NCBI GenBank assembly: GCA_009193035.1
Contig: SWDT01000022.1
Location: 124,001 to 188,000, forward strand
Length of the DNA: 64,000 nucleotides
Direction: 5' to 3'
Source: Halicephalobus mephisto
Lineage: Eukaryota; Nematoda; Chromadorea; Rhabditida; Panagrolaimidae
In this document: one piece after another, positions 47,346-60,173 of the stretch
Layout: every line of letters starts with the position of its first letter
Numbering within the stretch: the stretch's first letter is position 1
Position numbers and translations under genes: made by a program
The notes under the pieces: generated by a model
Told to the model about the DNA's origin: nothing
The model's database searches: none
The model's input: the letters and a program-made list of their open reading frames with translations, nothing else

Positions 47346-48791
47346 AAGTTATTTTGTTAGCCGGCTTTAAAGGTGAATCATGTATCGAATTTACGCTCTT
47401 TTTGAATGTCTTTAGTCTTATCAAATTTCCTTAGATTTTTCTGAAATAAGATAATCTAGAAAATTCTCAAAAATTATGATTATTTTTAATTTAAAAAGTC
47501 GAAATTTTTGTTTTTTATTCAAAATTAATTTTAAAAATTTTAAAATAAATTTAGAAAAAAAAATATTTTTAAATACTTTATTGAAAATTTTAACAAAATA
47601 AATAAATTTTAAAATTCTTAATTTTAAAGATAAATTTATTTTTTATTTTAAAAAATTAATAAAATGATTCTAAAAAATTTTAAAATACTTTTATAAAAAA
47701 TTTAAAAATTTAATGAATGATTTTTTATTTAAAAAAATAAATTTATTTAGTTGTAAAAAATGATTAAAATTAAATAAAAGATGTTTTTTGAAAATTTTAT
47801 ATTTTTTTTTACGAAAAAATTCACTAAAAATTAAATACAAATTTTGAATGTATTCAACTAGATACAAAACGAGCTAGAGTTTTGTTGGAAAGTCCAATTT
47901 TAGTAAAATCCTCTTGTCTTGTTGGATGTCGAAAAATGAAAAAAATTGCCATTCAGTTTGTTCTTCGGGGCAGAGTTCCAGGTGTTTTGTCCTATTTGTC
48001 CTATTTGACTTTTTTTTTCCTTTTTTTTGGCGTCATTTAGGACGTGTTGCCAAGTAAAAATTGACGGCAATTATGCATAGAAGGAAAAACTGACTTTTCA
48101 TGCCCTTTGGCAGAGTTTTTGTTTTTTTTTGTATTAGCATAAATCTGGCTTTAGAAAATCGGAAATTTTTGAAATTATTTTTATAAATTTTTTAAATTTA
48201 ATTTTTGATTTATTTGATTAATTTTTTTCGTTTTTTTGTCGGATGTAATAAAAGTCAAATTTGATGCCATGTCTGCCGTTCTTGGTGCATTTCTAATCCA
48301 TCGAAAAAAGTCAAATGTCACCTCAGTAACATTGTCACTTTTGCGTTTTTTTAAAACTAGTATTTTACAATATAAAAAACGATACATAGTTTTTTTAATT
48401 TTTAAATTCCCGCGTAAAAAATAAAAATTATAAAAAATTTAAAAAAAGATGAATTTTAATACTTTTTTAAAAATTAAAAAAAAGATGGATTTTAATATTT
48501 TTGAAAATTTTAAATTAAAAATTATTTTTAAAAATTTTAAATTAAAAAAGTTTAAAAATTTCAAATTAAAAAATATTTTTGAATTTCCCGCCTTGAGAAA
48601 GCGGACTTTTTGAAAATAAAAAACGGTAAAACTGGCAATTTTTGTCAATTTTGACTTTTTTATAATAATTTTTAAAATTTAATTTATTTTAAAAAATTTC
48701 GAATTTCGTGTCGAGAAAATTTTAGAATTTTTATTTTTTTAATTTTAAAATTTTTTGCAAATTTTTAGAATTTTTCAAAAAACGGATCTCA
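47346..48791. other. upstream region of pmr-1
   Basis: AT low complexity at 47450-47830 and 48400-48780; unique sequence at 47850-48370 including GACGTGTTGCCAAG and CTGCCGTTCTTGGTGCATTT. Two overlapping short frames (48181-48387 minus, 48236-48424 plus) are not recognisable. No TATA or start site assigned. Confidence 0.4.
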
Positions 48792-51700
48792 ATGACGACT
48801 CAAAATGGGGTGTCTCGTAATCCGTTCCTCCAGGACTCGAATATGGTAATTTGGAAAAATTTATAAAAAAATTTTAAATTTTAAATTTTCTTATTTTTTT
48901 TTAAAAATGAATGTTTACTTTTTAGTTCCAACCAGAAAACGCCTCAAATTTCACTGAAACTCCGTCTTTTTATGGTCAAAGTTCTTTGGCAAACGGATCA
49001 AGTGAACAATCGGGTCTCAATTCAGCAGCTAAAAGTGCCAACGCCCCAGGGTGTGCCTCAGGCACAACGATGATCGAGTCTCTGAATGTGTTTTCTGCTT
49101 CAGGATTGACGATAGAAGTAAGTATTAATTTGTTTTTAAAATAATTTAAAAATAATTTTTATTTTTTTTAAAATATTTAAAAATAATTTTTATTTTTTTT
49201 TAAATATTTAATAATTTTATTTTTTTTAAATATCTAAAAATAATTTTTATTTTTCTGAAATATTTAAAAATAATTTTTATTTTTTTTTAAATATTTAAAA
49301 ATAACTTTATTTTCTTTTTAAATATTTAGAAATAATTTTATTTTTCTCAAATATTTAAAAATAACTTTATTTTTTTTAAATATTTAAAAATAATTTTTAT
49401 TTTTTAGGAATGTGCAGCTGAGTTACGTTCAGATCTCCAGAATGGCCTTCCGACGGCAGAAGCCTCCAGAAGGATCCAGTTTTGTGGTCCTAATGACTTT
49501 GAAGTTGAGGAAAAAGAATCAATATTTCGAAAATACATAGAACAATTTAAAAATCCTCTAATAATGCTATTATTAGCAAGTGCTGTGGTTTCTGTTTTGA
49601 TGAAGCAATTTGACGATGCTTTGAGTATCACGATTGCTGTCACGATTGTAGTCACGGTTGGGTTTGTTCAAGAATACAGATCAGAAAAAACCCTGGAGCA
49701 GTTGAACAAGTTAGTTCCACCTGTTGCACATTGGTAAGTTTTTTTAATTTAAAAAATTATTAAATTTTGAAATAATTGAAAATAATTATTTCTTAGGTTT
49801 TAATAAAATATGATTTTTGAATTTGCGCGCAGAGAGAACGGACTTTTTGGAAAGAAGGAAAAACGGTAATTCGCTCTTTTTTCTGTTTTGAAATCGTTTT
49901 TGAAATGATGAAAACCGTAATTCAGGCAATTCGCTGCTGGAACCGGCTCGTTCTCCCTCCATTTGCGCTTTTTTACTTCTTTTACCTAAATTCTCCCCGA
50001 AAAAGTCCTAGAAATTCTTTTTAAAGTATTTTTTAACGTCTAATTTTTTGATTTTTATTATTGTAATATGATTTAGTACTTAGTTTGTTGTTTTTAGCAT
50101 AAGAGATGGGAAGAGTGTGCAGTTTCTTGCCCGAGAACTTGTGCCTGGAGATATTGTTATTTTGACGATGGGAGATAGAGTTCCGGCAGATGTGAGGATA
50201 TTTGAAGCAGTAGATTTGCAAATTGATGAATCTTCTTTTACGGGTGAAATTGAACCAAGATACAAACATGGAAATCAGCTGAATGCGCCATCGCAGTTGG
50301 GGTTGGAACATTTGGATAATGTGGCTTTTATGGGAACTTTGGTTTGTTCTGGAAGAGGAAAAGTAGGTTTTTTATATATGGGTTTTATATGGATGTTTGA
50401 TTTTTAGGGAATTGTAATAGGAACAGGGAAAAATTCCAGATTTGGAGAAGTTCTGTCGATGTTGAGTCGTGAGGAATCCCCGAAAACTCCCCTTCAGAAC
50501 AATATGGATCACTTGGGAACTCAATTGTCTATATATTCGTGTGGAGTTATCGTGGTTATATTCTTGATAGGTCTATTTCAAGGAAGAGCGGTTTTGGATA
50601 TGTTCACAATTGCAGTTAGTTTGGCCGTGGCAGCTATTCCGGAAGGTTTGCCTGTGGTCGTGGCTGTTACTTTGGCAATTGGGGTTATGAGGATGGGGAA
50701 ACGTCAGGCTGTGGTGAAAAAGCTTTCTGCTGTAGAAACTCTTGGATGTGTTACGGTCATCTGCTCGGATAAAACAGGAACATTGACGAAAAATGAAATG
50801 ACAGCTTGTGTTGTTGTAGCTGCAGATGGATCGAAAGCCAACGTGTCTGGAGTTGGATATGATGTAACAGATGGGGAATGTATTACGGAATCGGGACAGA
50901 AAGTGAGTGGTCATAGTCATCCGTCGATATCTCGTGTTATTGAGATTGGTTGTGTATGTAATAATGCTCAGGTTATCAACGGCACTGTGTTGGGACAACC
51001 GACAGAGGGAGCTTTGATTGTTCTAGCGGCAAAAGCACAATTGGAATTTTGTTCGACTTATTTCAAAAGACTAAAAGAACAACCATTTTCACCAGAAACT
51101 AAATGGATGGCGGTATATGTTGAACCGAAATCACAACCTGGTGTTTGTGAAATAATGGTGAAAGGAGCACCGGATAAAATTATTGGAATGTGTCCTTATT
51201 TTCATGGCGATGGAGGTCGTATATATCCAATGGATGAGAATTTTAGAGAACACATGGCCCAGATTGCTAGAGGAATGGGAAATTCTGGATTGAGAGTAAT
51301 TGCAGTAGCTTCTGGAAAGGACATGAATTCCCTAGTATTTGCTGGAATAGTTGGGATTTTGGATCCTCCGAGACCTGGTTGCAAAGATGCGGTCGACATC
51401 ATTCAAAGTGCTGGTGTTTCTGTGAAAATGATAACAGGGGACTCAAGTGAGACTGCATGTAGTATTGGCTCAAGATTGAACATCTATCATCCTTCTGATT
51501 CATGTTTATCCGGTCAACAGATTGACGAAATGACGGATAATGAATTGGAATTGGTCATTAAAAGTATTGTGATTTTCTACAGAGCTTCTCCAAGACATAA
51601 GTTGAGAATTGTCAAGGTTCGTTTATTTTTACTTTTTTAAATTGATTTTTATTTTTGTTAACTTTGTTGTTGTTAATTTTACTTTTTTAGGCCTTACAGA

Positions 51701-52610
51701 ACATAGGTGAAGTTGTGGCGATGACAGGCGATGGTGTTAATGATGCTGCTGCACTGAAAATAGCCTATATTGGTGTATCGATGGGTATATCAGGAACAGA
51801 CGTATGCAAAGAAGTTGCCGATATGGTGCTGATGGATGATAATTTCTTAACTATTAAATCTGCAATTGAAGAAGGAAAAGGAATATACCATAATATTACA
51901 AATTTTGTGAAATTTCAACTAAGTACGAGTGTTGCTGCATTGTCATTAATTGCTTTGTCAACGTTGTTTCATTTTGAAAATCCTCTGAATGCAATGCAGA
52001 TTTTGTGGATTAATATCATTATGGATGGCCCTCCAGCTCAATCACTTGGTGTTGAACCGGTTGATCCGGATATTATTAAACAGAAGCCAAGGAACATAAA
52101 AGAGCCTCTAATTACGAAGAATTTGATCATAAGTATTCTATCATCTGCGGCAATTATTATTGTTGGAACTATGTTTGTTTTTTATAAAGAAATGTCAGCT
52201 GATAATGAAATCACGCCAAGAGACACGACTATGACTTTTACGTGTTTTGTGCTTTTCGACATGTGGAATGCCCTAAGTTGCAGATCATCAAGGAAACTTA
52301 TATGGGAAATTGGGTTTTCGAGAAATAAAATGTTCTGTTTTGCTGTATCTGGATCGTTGATTGGGCAGTTATTAGTTATTTATTTCGAACCTCTTCAAAG
52401 AATATTCCAAACTGAAGCTCTTTCACTTTTTGGTATGTTTTATTTAAAGAAAGAAACGTAATTTTGTTTTTTATAGATTTGGCTTTTTTGATGGTATTCA
52501 CATCGACGGTTTTCATCTTTAATGAGACCAAGAAGTACTTTGAATTGAAGGGCAATAATCGTCACACACCTTTTTTTGATCCAAGTATCGCCAAAGACAG
52601 TAACCTTTGA
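48792..52610 (+). CDS. pmr-1: Secretory-pathway Ca2+/Mn2+-transporting P-type ATPase
   Basis: Exons 48792-48845, 48926-49117, 49408-49733, 50098-50362, 50408-51616, 51691-52432, 52477-52610 give 973 residues. P2A ATPase landmarks: actuator-domain DESSFTGE (TGE loop), M4 [14 protein letters not shown] with P357-P361, phosphorylation site [12 protein letters not shown] with D400, nucleotide-binding KGAPDKI, hinge [12 protein letters not shown] with D696 and D700, and M6 [16 protein letters not shown]. The N-xxx-D pair in M6 and a single-site architecture fit the SPCA/PMR1 class, which fills the Golgi lumen with Ca2+ and Mn2+. LVPPVAHC and [18 protein letters not shown] are SPCA-like. The N-terminal extension is Ser/Asn-rich and poorly conserved. 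Exons are AT-rich. Identity is secure; the assignment to pmr-1 over SERCA rests on motif details and size. Confidence 0.95.
49120..49405 (+). repeat. ~30-base repeat in pmr-1 intron 2
   Basis: About nine units of AAATATTTAAAAATAATTTT plus a T run. The last unit runs into the acceptor. Confidence 0.85.
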
Positions 52611-53334
52611 ATGTTACTGGGTTTTTATTTTTGTTTTGAACCCCGGTGTTTTTTGACTGCCCCTATCTATTATTGTAGTGAAATGAACTCGAATTTTTAT
52701 CCCATATTTATTAGGTCAAGAGCTAAATTATTTTTTGTCTCAGAATAAAAGAGAAAATGAACTGGTTTTGAGTGTTTTTTGGGTTTTATAGTGGTTTGAA
52801 ATGGATTGACTGGCTTTTGTAAGGAGTCATTTTATTGTAAAAAGTATAAAAGTTTTTGTAGAAGTATTTTTTAGGGAAATTTCTAGAAATTAGAAAATAA
52901 AAGTTATTAGATTCACTATTTTTTGTAGTTTTAACTTTTTGTGGAATTTTAAAATTGTAAAAAATTATGTTTTTATAGAAATTTGAAAAAAAATTAATTT
53001 TTAAAATTTTATTTTTGGATGGAAGTTTTAAAAAAATTTTATTTTTATTTGAAATGCTAAAAGTGAACAATTGATAAAATTGGAAATATTTTGTTTTTTA
53101 AAAGTAAAAAAACACCTTAGACAAATTGTGGAAAATTTGGTCTAACCGGTTTCTCGAAGACGTCTGGGAGGAAAATTGGGCAAAGAACGGACCAATCATG
53201 AGGACAGTTTTCTTTGTTCAGAAATTTTTCATTTTCGTGTAATTTTTAATTTTTAAATTAATGTTTTTTTAGTGATATATAATTTAGAAAATGTTTTACT
53301 TAACATCGTAAAACAATGATATGTAAATTATTTA
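52611..53334. other. 3' region of pmr-1 and AT-rich spacer
   Basis: AATAAA at about 52744 is a plausible pmr-1 polyadenylation signal. The rest is AT-rich with no array or gene. Confidence 0.45.
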
Positions 53335-54540
53335 ATTTACAAAAATTATTTTAGGTTAGAATTTTTACATTTAAATTATTGTTTTAAATTTTGTTTTTTT
53401 TATTATTTTTTATATAGTTTTTTAGAAAAAGATCGTGATAGAAGTTAAAGAAGGCTGATGTATGAAAATTGGATATATGAAAATGAAAAAAAAAATTATT
53501 TTAGGTTTGAATTTTTACATTTAAATTATTGTTTTAAATTTTGTTTTTTTTATTATTTTTTATATAGTTTTTTAGAAAAAGATCGTGATAGAAGTTAAAT
53601 AAGACTGATATATGAAAATTGGATATATGAAAATGAAAAAAAAAATTATTTTAGGTTTGAATTTTTACATTTAAATTATTGTTTTAAATTTTGCTTTTTT
53701 TGTTATTTTTTATATAGTTTTTTAGAAAAAAATCGTGATAGAAGTTAAATAAGGCTGATGTATGGAGATTGGATATATGAATTCAGAAAAAATTGCTTCA
53801 AACAAAATTTTCGTGTTCCGCCCGTTCTTTGTTTAAATTATTGTTTCCATTTTTTATTTTTTTATATTGTTTTTATATTATTTTCAAAAAAGAGTTGTAA
53901 TAGAGCTCAAGAAGGCTGGTGTATGAAAATTGGATATATGAAGACGAAAAAAATCATTTTAGATTAAATTCAAAAAATTTTATTTTCGTTTAAATTATGT
54001 TTCATTTTTTAAAATAATTTTATTGATATGTTGTTTTAGAAATAATTCCGACAAGTTTTCGAAATAGCGATATATGAAAATTATTTTTGCAAAAAAAACG
54101 AAAAAAAAACATTTAAATTTCAAATTTGTTTAATTTTTTTCGCTTAAATTGCGTTTTTTATTTTTTTTTAAATTTATTGATATATCGTTTAAAAGGACAT
54201 TTTAGTACAAATTCACGAAATTGTCGATGTTTGGAATGTTTAAAAAGTGAGAAATATGTAATTTTAGGCTAGGTTTTTGTTCATTTTTAAATTATATTTT
54301 TTAAATTTTTTATTATTGGTTGATATATTATTTTTAGATAAAATGCTGAAAAAATCCCGTAAAAATAATATATGGTTTATTTAGATACAAAAAAAAATTA
54401 TTTTTGGGTTAAATTTAAAAATTTAAAAAATTTTAAATTTTAAATTTTAAATTTAAATTTTTAAATATTATTTTATAATATGATACTAGGTAGCTTATGA
54501 AGTAATAGTAATATATGAATAATTCATTTGGGTGTAAAAG
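53335..54540. repeat. ~150-base tandem array, about eight copies
   Basis: Units of AAAAATTATTTTAGGTTTGA, TTTAAATTATTGTTTTAAAT, TTATATAGTTTTTTAGAAAA and GATATATGAAAATTGGATAT. The first three units (53340-53760) are close copies; later ones decay toward the UGT gene. The palindrome-like GATATATGAAAATTGGATATATGA is shared by most units. Confidence 0.8.
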
Positions 54541-54668
54541 AGATAATTTTAGGTTAAATTTTCTTAATTTTTTTCATTTTTTAAATTTATTTTTTTTCGT
54601 GTTTTTATTATTTGTTCATATATTAATTTTGCAGGAAATTACGATACAAGTTGATGAAGCGGTGATAT

Positions 54669-57600
54669 ATGGAGATTTATTCCTTGAAAATGAGAGATAC
54701 ATCACTTCAATTTTGGATTTTGTTTTCTGTTTTTTTCGTTGTTTATTCCGCTGAAATCGCGTTGTTTCCTTCTAGTGGATGCTATTCTCACGATGTCATG
54801 ATGAAAGAAGTCGGATTGGAATTTCCTGAAGACAACGTTAGCTGGTTGCAGATTTATCTTTATGAATTCGGATTTGGGGAAGCTAAACTACCTCAAAATT
54901 GGAGCAAATTCATCAAAAATAGGACCACAGATGAAGGTCAGAGGTGTTTTATATTTTTGTAAAATTTAGGAAGTTTTTAAAATCGTTTTGAAACGGATTT
55001 TCAGGATTTTTAAAGAATTTTTAGGATTTTGGAAAAAAGAGAGAAAGGACAGTGCGAGTGGAATTTGGTACAATTGCCAAGTTCACCGTTTTTTTCGTTT
55101 TCAGAACGAGTAAGGAGTCGAAAAAGAGAGCGAGTAAGAACAAATCCAGTTGCCGGATTTGCCCTTTTCTTTACTCCTAGAACTGTTATCAAAAAAGAGT
55201 GCGAGTGAGGACGGGTGGATCCATCTTCATACATGGCCAAATTTACCATTTTCTCCTGATTTTTACAAAGTCCATTCTCTCTGCGCGCGAAATTTAAAAA
55301 TTATGAAAAAAATTATTTTTAAAATTATGTGAAATTTTTTCAGCAAATGCTATACAAGAAAAAGGAAGTCTTCTCTTGTGGGAAATGCTGGTTCCATTTG
55401 ATCATTCCAAACCTTGGGATTTTCGCGGAGGTTTACTTTTTTTTGAAATTCTTCAACGAAGTCAAAAAGAATGTTCAATTTTATTAAAATCTGGAGAATT
55501 TTATAAATTTGCATCAGAAAAAAAATTCGATCTTGTCATTATCGATCATTTTATTCAGGTTTGTTATTTCACGTTTTTTTCATTTTTGAAGAAATTTTCA
55601 AAAAAACAACGAACGTGAAAAATGTAACTTTATTTAATTAAATCTAACCTGTTTTATCGACCTATATGGACCGCAAGAACCGTTTCATGTTTCAAATTCC
55701 TTGGCCAGACTTTCAAATCAATCACAGTTTTTTTCTTTCTTTTACTCCTAAGCCTAAGGCTGATGCTAACTTTAAATCTAAACATAAATTTAAATTTAAG
55801 CCTAAATTTAAACTTAAACCTAAGCCTAAAGCTGATATTAAACTCGAACTTAAGATTAACCTTAAGCCTAAGGCTGATACTAACATTAAAACTAAACCTA
55901 AGCCTAAGGCTAACACTGACCTTAAACCTATACCTAAGCCTAAGCTTGATACTAACATTAAAACTAAACCTAAACCTAAGGCTAACACTGACCTTAAACC
56001 TATACCTAAGTCTAAGGCTGATACTAACATTAAAACTAATCCTAAACTTAAGCCTAAGGCTGACACTGATCTTAAACCTAAACCTATACCTAAGCCTATG
56101 CCTATGCCTATGTCTAAGGCTGACAGTAACATTAAACCTATACCTAAGCCTAAGCTTGATACTATTATTAAACCTATATCCTAAATAATGTAAAAATAAC
56201 TAAATTCGAGTTTGAAAGATCGCTGCAGTGGAATTTGCAATCTTAACAAAAATCAAAAAAGAATTTTAAATTAAGAAAACCGTGTACAAGAAGAAATTTT
56301 TTTATTTCAAGAAAATGCAAAAAATAAAATACAGTGTGATTTTACAATTTCTTCCAAAAATCGACATTTCTTTAGCTAGAATTAAAAAGTAAATTATATT
56401 TTGAAAGATAGCTACAGTAAGAATCTAAATTTTTTTAAATATGGAAAAAGTGATTTTTTAGATTAAAAAAGTTTTTATAAAAAAATTTTTGTAGAATTTT
56501 ATGGAAAATTTTTATCGAAAAATTTTATAAAATTTTACACAAATTTTTTTATGAAAAAATTTTGTGGAATTTTTATGGGAAAAATTTGTGAAATTTTTAT
56601 AGAAAAAATTTTATGAAATTTTTATAGAAAAATGTTGATGAAAAAAATTTGTGGAATTTTTATAGAAAAATTTGTATAATTTTATGGAAAAATTTTGTGG
56701 AATTTTTATAGAAAAATGTTGATGAAAAACTTTTGTGGAATTTTTATAGAAAAATTTGTATAATTTTATGGAAAAATTTTGTGGAATTTTTATAAATTTT
56801 CTGCGATTCCAGGAATGCATCACGGCGATGGCTTCATTGTTGAACACAACAACGGTACAGTACTCCAATTGGCCGATAGCCGACGGGTATATTACTTCCT
56901 TCAATATCCCGGCAAATCCGTCTTATGTTTCGAAAACCGGAACTTCGTTTTCTGGAAATGGAATGAAATTTTTAGAAAGAATCGAAAATTTTTTTTTTCA
57001 CATTTTCATAATTGTCGCCAGAAGTATCCAAATTTTCGTTGTTAATTCATTTTATGCAAGTATTGGACATCCTGAAATCGAATTAAATACTGTAGAAGCG
57101 AATCATCTACTGTACGCCGGAAGAGGCGAATTCTTGGCTGAGCCGGTCAGGCCCATCAACAACAGAATAAAGCACTTCGGATGCTCCACCTGCAAGTCCG
57201 TTTTTTACAAATTCATAATCAAAAATATTTCAAAATAATTCAATTTTTAAAAACAAAAGCTAAATTAAAAAAATAAAAAAAATACTTAAATTTAAATTTT
57301 AGAAAATAAAAAAAATATTTAAATTTAAATTTTAGAAAATTTTAAAAATATATTTAAATTTAAATTAAAAAAATAAAAAAAATATTTAAATTTAAATTTT
57401 AGAAAATTTTAAAAATATATTTAAATTTAAATAAAAAAAATATTTAAATTTAAATTTTAGAAAATAAAAAAAATATTTAAATTTAAATTAAAAAAATAAA
57501 AAAAATATTTAAATTTAAATTAAAAAAATATTTAAATTTAAATTTTAGAAAATTTTAAAAATATATTTAAATTTAAATTAAAAAAATAAAAAAAATATTT

Positions 57601-59748
57601 AAATTTAAATTTAAAAAAAATAAAAAATAAAATTTTAATGTCAATTTAAAAATCGAAAAATTTAGATTTAAATTTAATTTTTAAAAAATTTAAAATTTAA
57701 AAAAAATTAATTTTTGAAAAAATTTAAATTTAAAAATTTATAATTTTATTGATAAATAAATACCGTAATTTCAGGGAAGTTGAAGAGTACTTAATCAAGT
57801 CTCCATTTTCGATTTTTGAAAAACAACAAAATTCAGAAAATTTCAAAAATATTTCTGAAAAATTTTCAAAGGAATTCAATTTTTCGATTCCGGTCTTGTT
57901 AGACTGCTCTTCCGCTTCTGAATCCCGCCCGTTGACGACTCCAGAATCCGCTCCTCGTCTGAATCTGACCGAGTCCGAAATCAGATTCCTCAAGGCTCGG
58001 GAGGAATTTTCAGAAATCGATTTCGAAAAATTAGAATCTGAAAAATTCATTTTTGTCAGTTTCGGGACTGTGGCAAAAGTCCGTCAGATGCCGAAAAAAC
58101 TTTTTTCAATATTTATCCAGGAATTTTCGAAGTTAAATATCCTCGTCATCTGGGCCACCAATTCAGCTCCAGAAGAATTCCTGACCGAAAAGGAAAGAAT
58201 GGCCTTGCCCAGAAATGTGAAATTGACAAAATGGGCCCCCGTGAAGTTGCTTTTGGGTAATTTTCTATTTTCTTAAAAATTTAAATAATTTAATTTCTAG
58301 GTTTCTCGATTACGGTAGTTTGATAGAATTACAGAATATAGAAGATTTCGAAATTTTCTGAAATTTTATAAGAATTAAATTTTAGAATTTTCGGTCTCGA
58401 ATGGAAATTTAAAAATTTCGTTATGGGACCATTTTTACAGAAATTTATATTTTTATAATTTAAAATTTAAAAAACTAAATTTTAAAATTTTCGGTCTCGA
58501 ATGGAAATTTGAAAATTTCGTTATGGGACCATTTTTAGACAAATTTATACTTTTATAATTTAAAATTCAAAAAACTAAATTTTAAAATTTTCGGTCTCGA
58601 GTGGAAATTTGAAAATTTCGTTATGGGACCATTTTTAGACAAATTTATACTTTTATAATATAATTTAAAATTCAAAAAATAATTTTAGAATTTTCTAGAA
58701 TCACAAACAACTGAATTTTAGAATTTTCGGTCTCGAGTGGAAATTTCAGAGTTCTTATCAAGATTATCTTTAGAGACAATGCTTGCTGTTTACAATAACA
58801 TAACTTGAAAATTTCGTAACAGCACATAAATACAGAATACCGTAGCTTCCGATTTCAACCGAAAATTCGTGTCGAGACAATGTTGAAAATTTTTTTATTA
58901 AATATAATTCAAAATTTTTTGAATAATTTTCGGATTTTTTAGAATTATTTAAAAATTTTACAATTTTTGTCTTAACTGGAAAATTCGAAAAATTCGTGTC
59001 GAGAAAATTTTGAAAAATTTTTTATTAAATATAATTCAAAATTAATTTTAAAAAATCCGAAAATTATTCAATAATTTAAAAATTTTACAATTTTTGTCTT
59101 AACTGGAAAATTCGAAAAATTCGTGTCGAGACAATGTTGAAAATTTTTTATTAAATATAATTTAAAATTTTTTGAATAATTTTCGGATTTTTTAGAATTA
59201 TTTAAAAATTTTACAATTTTTGTTTTAATCAGAAAATTTGAAAAAACAATTTTTATTTTTACAAATAATTATGGTCGATTTCAGCTCACAGAAATTTGGA
59301 ATTGTTCATCTGCCACGGAGGAATAAATACTGTAAACGAAATTCTGAATTTCGGAGTTCCGGTTTTGGGAATTCCGCTCCAGGGAGATCAACCGTCTAAT
59401 CTGAACCGGATAAAGGAGCTCGGGATGGGCCAGATAATCCAGATCCACGAAATTTGGAACGGAAAATTTGGAAAAAAAATTTCAAAAATGTTTAAAAAAA
59501 TTAATTTTTACAAAGATCGATCAAAATTAATTTTTTCTATGATTAAATTTCACAAATTTTTCGTAAAAAATCAACAACAATTTTGGCTTAATTGGTCCAA
59601 AAAATACGGTAAAAAATTAAAAAACTCAAAAATTGGAAAAAAAATATTTAATTTTTTTTACAAAAGTACTGTAGAATATTTTTCAATTTTTGATTTTATT
59701 TTTTATTTAACAGTGATTTTAATTTTATTTTGGATTTTGAGTAAATAA
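54669..59748 (+). CDS. UDP-glucuronosyltransferase, nematode family
   Basis: Exons 54669-54936, 55344-55558, 56813-57195, 57775-58256, 59285-59748 give 603 residues. An N-terminal signal anchor (FWILFSVFFVVYS) precedes SSGCYSHDVMMKEVG; H41 is the likely catalytic-base position. The acceptor half has SWLQIYLYEFGFGEAKLP, WEMLVPFDHSKPWDF, DLVIIDHFIQECITAMA and YSNWPIADGYITSFN. The donor-binding signature spans WAPVKLLLAHRNLELFICHG and FGVPVLGIPLQGDQPSN at about 440-490. A C-terminal membrane helix (YLTVILILFWIL) ends in a short lysine tail, as in ER-anchored UGTs. Role: glucosyl or glucuronosyl transfer to small lipophilic substrates, type unknown. The segment around SESRPLTTPESAPRLN is longer than in most UGTs, and the region after 59460 is Lys/Phe-rich. 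Start could be the second Met (54690). Confidence 0.9.
55746..56184 (+). repeat. degenerate hexamer array resembling nematode telomere repeat (GCCTAA), in UGT intron 2
   Basis: About 73 hexamers of the form NCTAAN, mostly CCTAAG, CCTAAA, GCTGAT, ACTAAC and CTTAAA. On the minus strand this reads CTTAGG/TTTAGG, one step from TTAGGC, the Caenorhabditis telomere unit. A higher-order period of about 72 bases (CCTAAGCCTAAGGCTGATAC, TAACATTAAAACTAAA, then GCTAACACTGACC) lies on top. Because the period is six, open frames appear on both strands (55666-56184, 55722-56132, 55763-56188); I do not treat them as genes. Confidence 0.8.
56460..56805 (+). repeat. ~45-base repeat in UGT intron 2
   Basis: Units of GTGGAATTTTTATAGAAAAA and TTTGTATAATTTTATGGAAA. 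It runs up to the acceptor of exon 3. Confidence 0.75.
57240..57720 (+). repeat. TTTAAATTTAAAT array in UGT intron 3
   Basis: About ten units of AAAAAATATTTAAATTTAAA with or without TTTTAGAAAA. Very low GC and strongly palindromic. Confidence 0.85.
58330..59275 (+). repeat. two tandem arrays in UGT intron 4
   Basis: 58380-58760: four units with ATTTTCGGTCTCGAATGGAA and TTCGTTATGGGACCATTTTT, about 120 bases apart. 58850-59230: three units with AATTCGTGTCGAGACAATGT and TTTTTGTCTTAACTGGAAAA; the middle unit contains a short inverted segment (TTTTAAAAAATCCGAAAATT opposite AATTTTCGGATTTTTTAGAA in its neighbours). Confidence 0.75.
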
Positions 59749-60090
59749 AAAATAAAAAAATTTAAAAATTTAAAAAAACAAAAAAATTTAAAAAATAAAA
59801 AATAAAAAAGTAAAAAAGTAAAAAAGTAAAAAAGTAAAAAAGTAAAAAAGTAAAAAAATAAAAAGATTAAAAAGAATTAAAATTTAAAAATAAAAAGATT
59901 AAAAAAATTAAAATTTAAAAAATAAAAAATAAAAACAAAAAAAATTTAAAAAAATTTAAAAACAAAAAGATTTTAAAAATTAAAAATTAAATTTTAAAAA
60001 ATAAAAACAAAAAAATTTTAAAAAATTTAAAAATTTAAAAATTTAAATTTTAAAAATAAAAAAAATAAAGAAATAAAAAATAAAAATGTG
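59749..60090. repeat. A-rich low-complexity spacer
   Basis: AAAAAGT heptamers (59803-59855) then AAATTTAAAAAATAAAAA. Separates the UGT stop from the channel promoter. Confidence 0.85.
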
Positions 60091-60173
60091 ATTCGAACAA
60101 GGCCCAACTGGACTGATAAGGACTTTCGTCTTCGGGAAGTCGTCCAATTTTCCTTCTTTCTCTAAATTCTAAA
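60091..60173 (+). promoter_or_regulatory. short promoter of the DEG/ENaC gene
   Basis: 83 bases of mixed sequence between the A-rich tract and the ATG, with TGATAA at 60113-60118 (GATA-type site) and a CTTTCTCTAAATTCTAAA pyrimidine-to-start context. Confidence 0.4.

Noticed and set aside
55666..56188. Lys/Pro-rich and Leu-rich open frames on both strands
   Set aside because: Hexamer repeat keeps several frames open at once; the segment is within a UGT intron with good splice sites either side.
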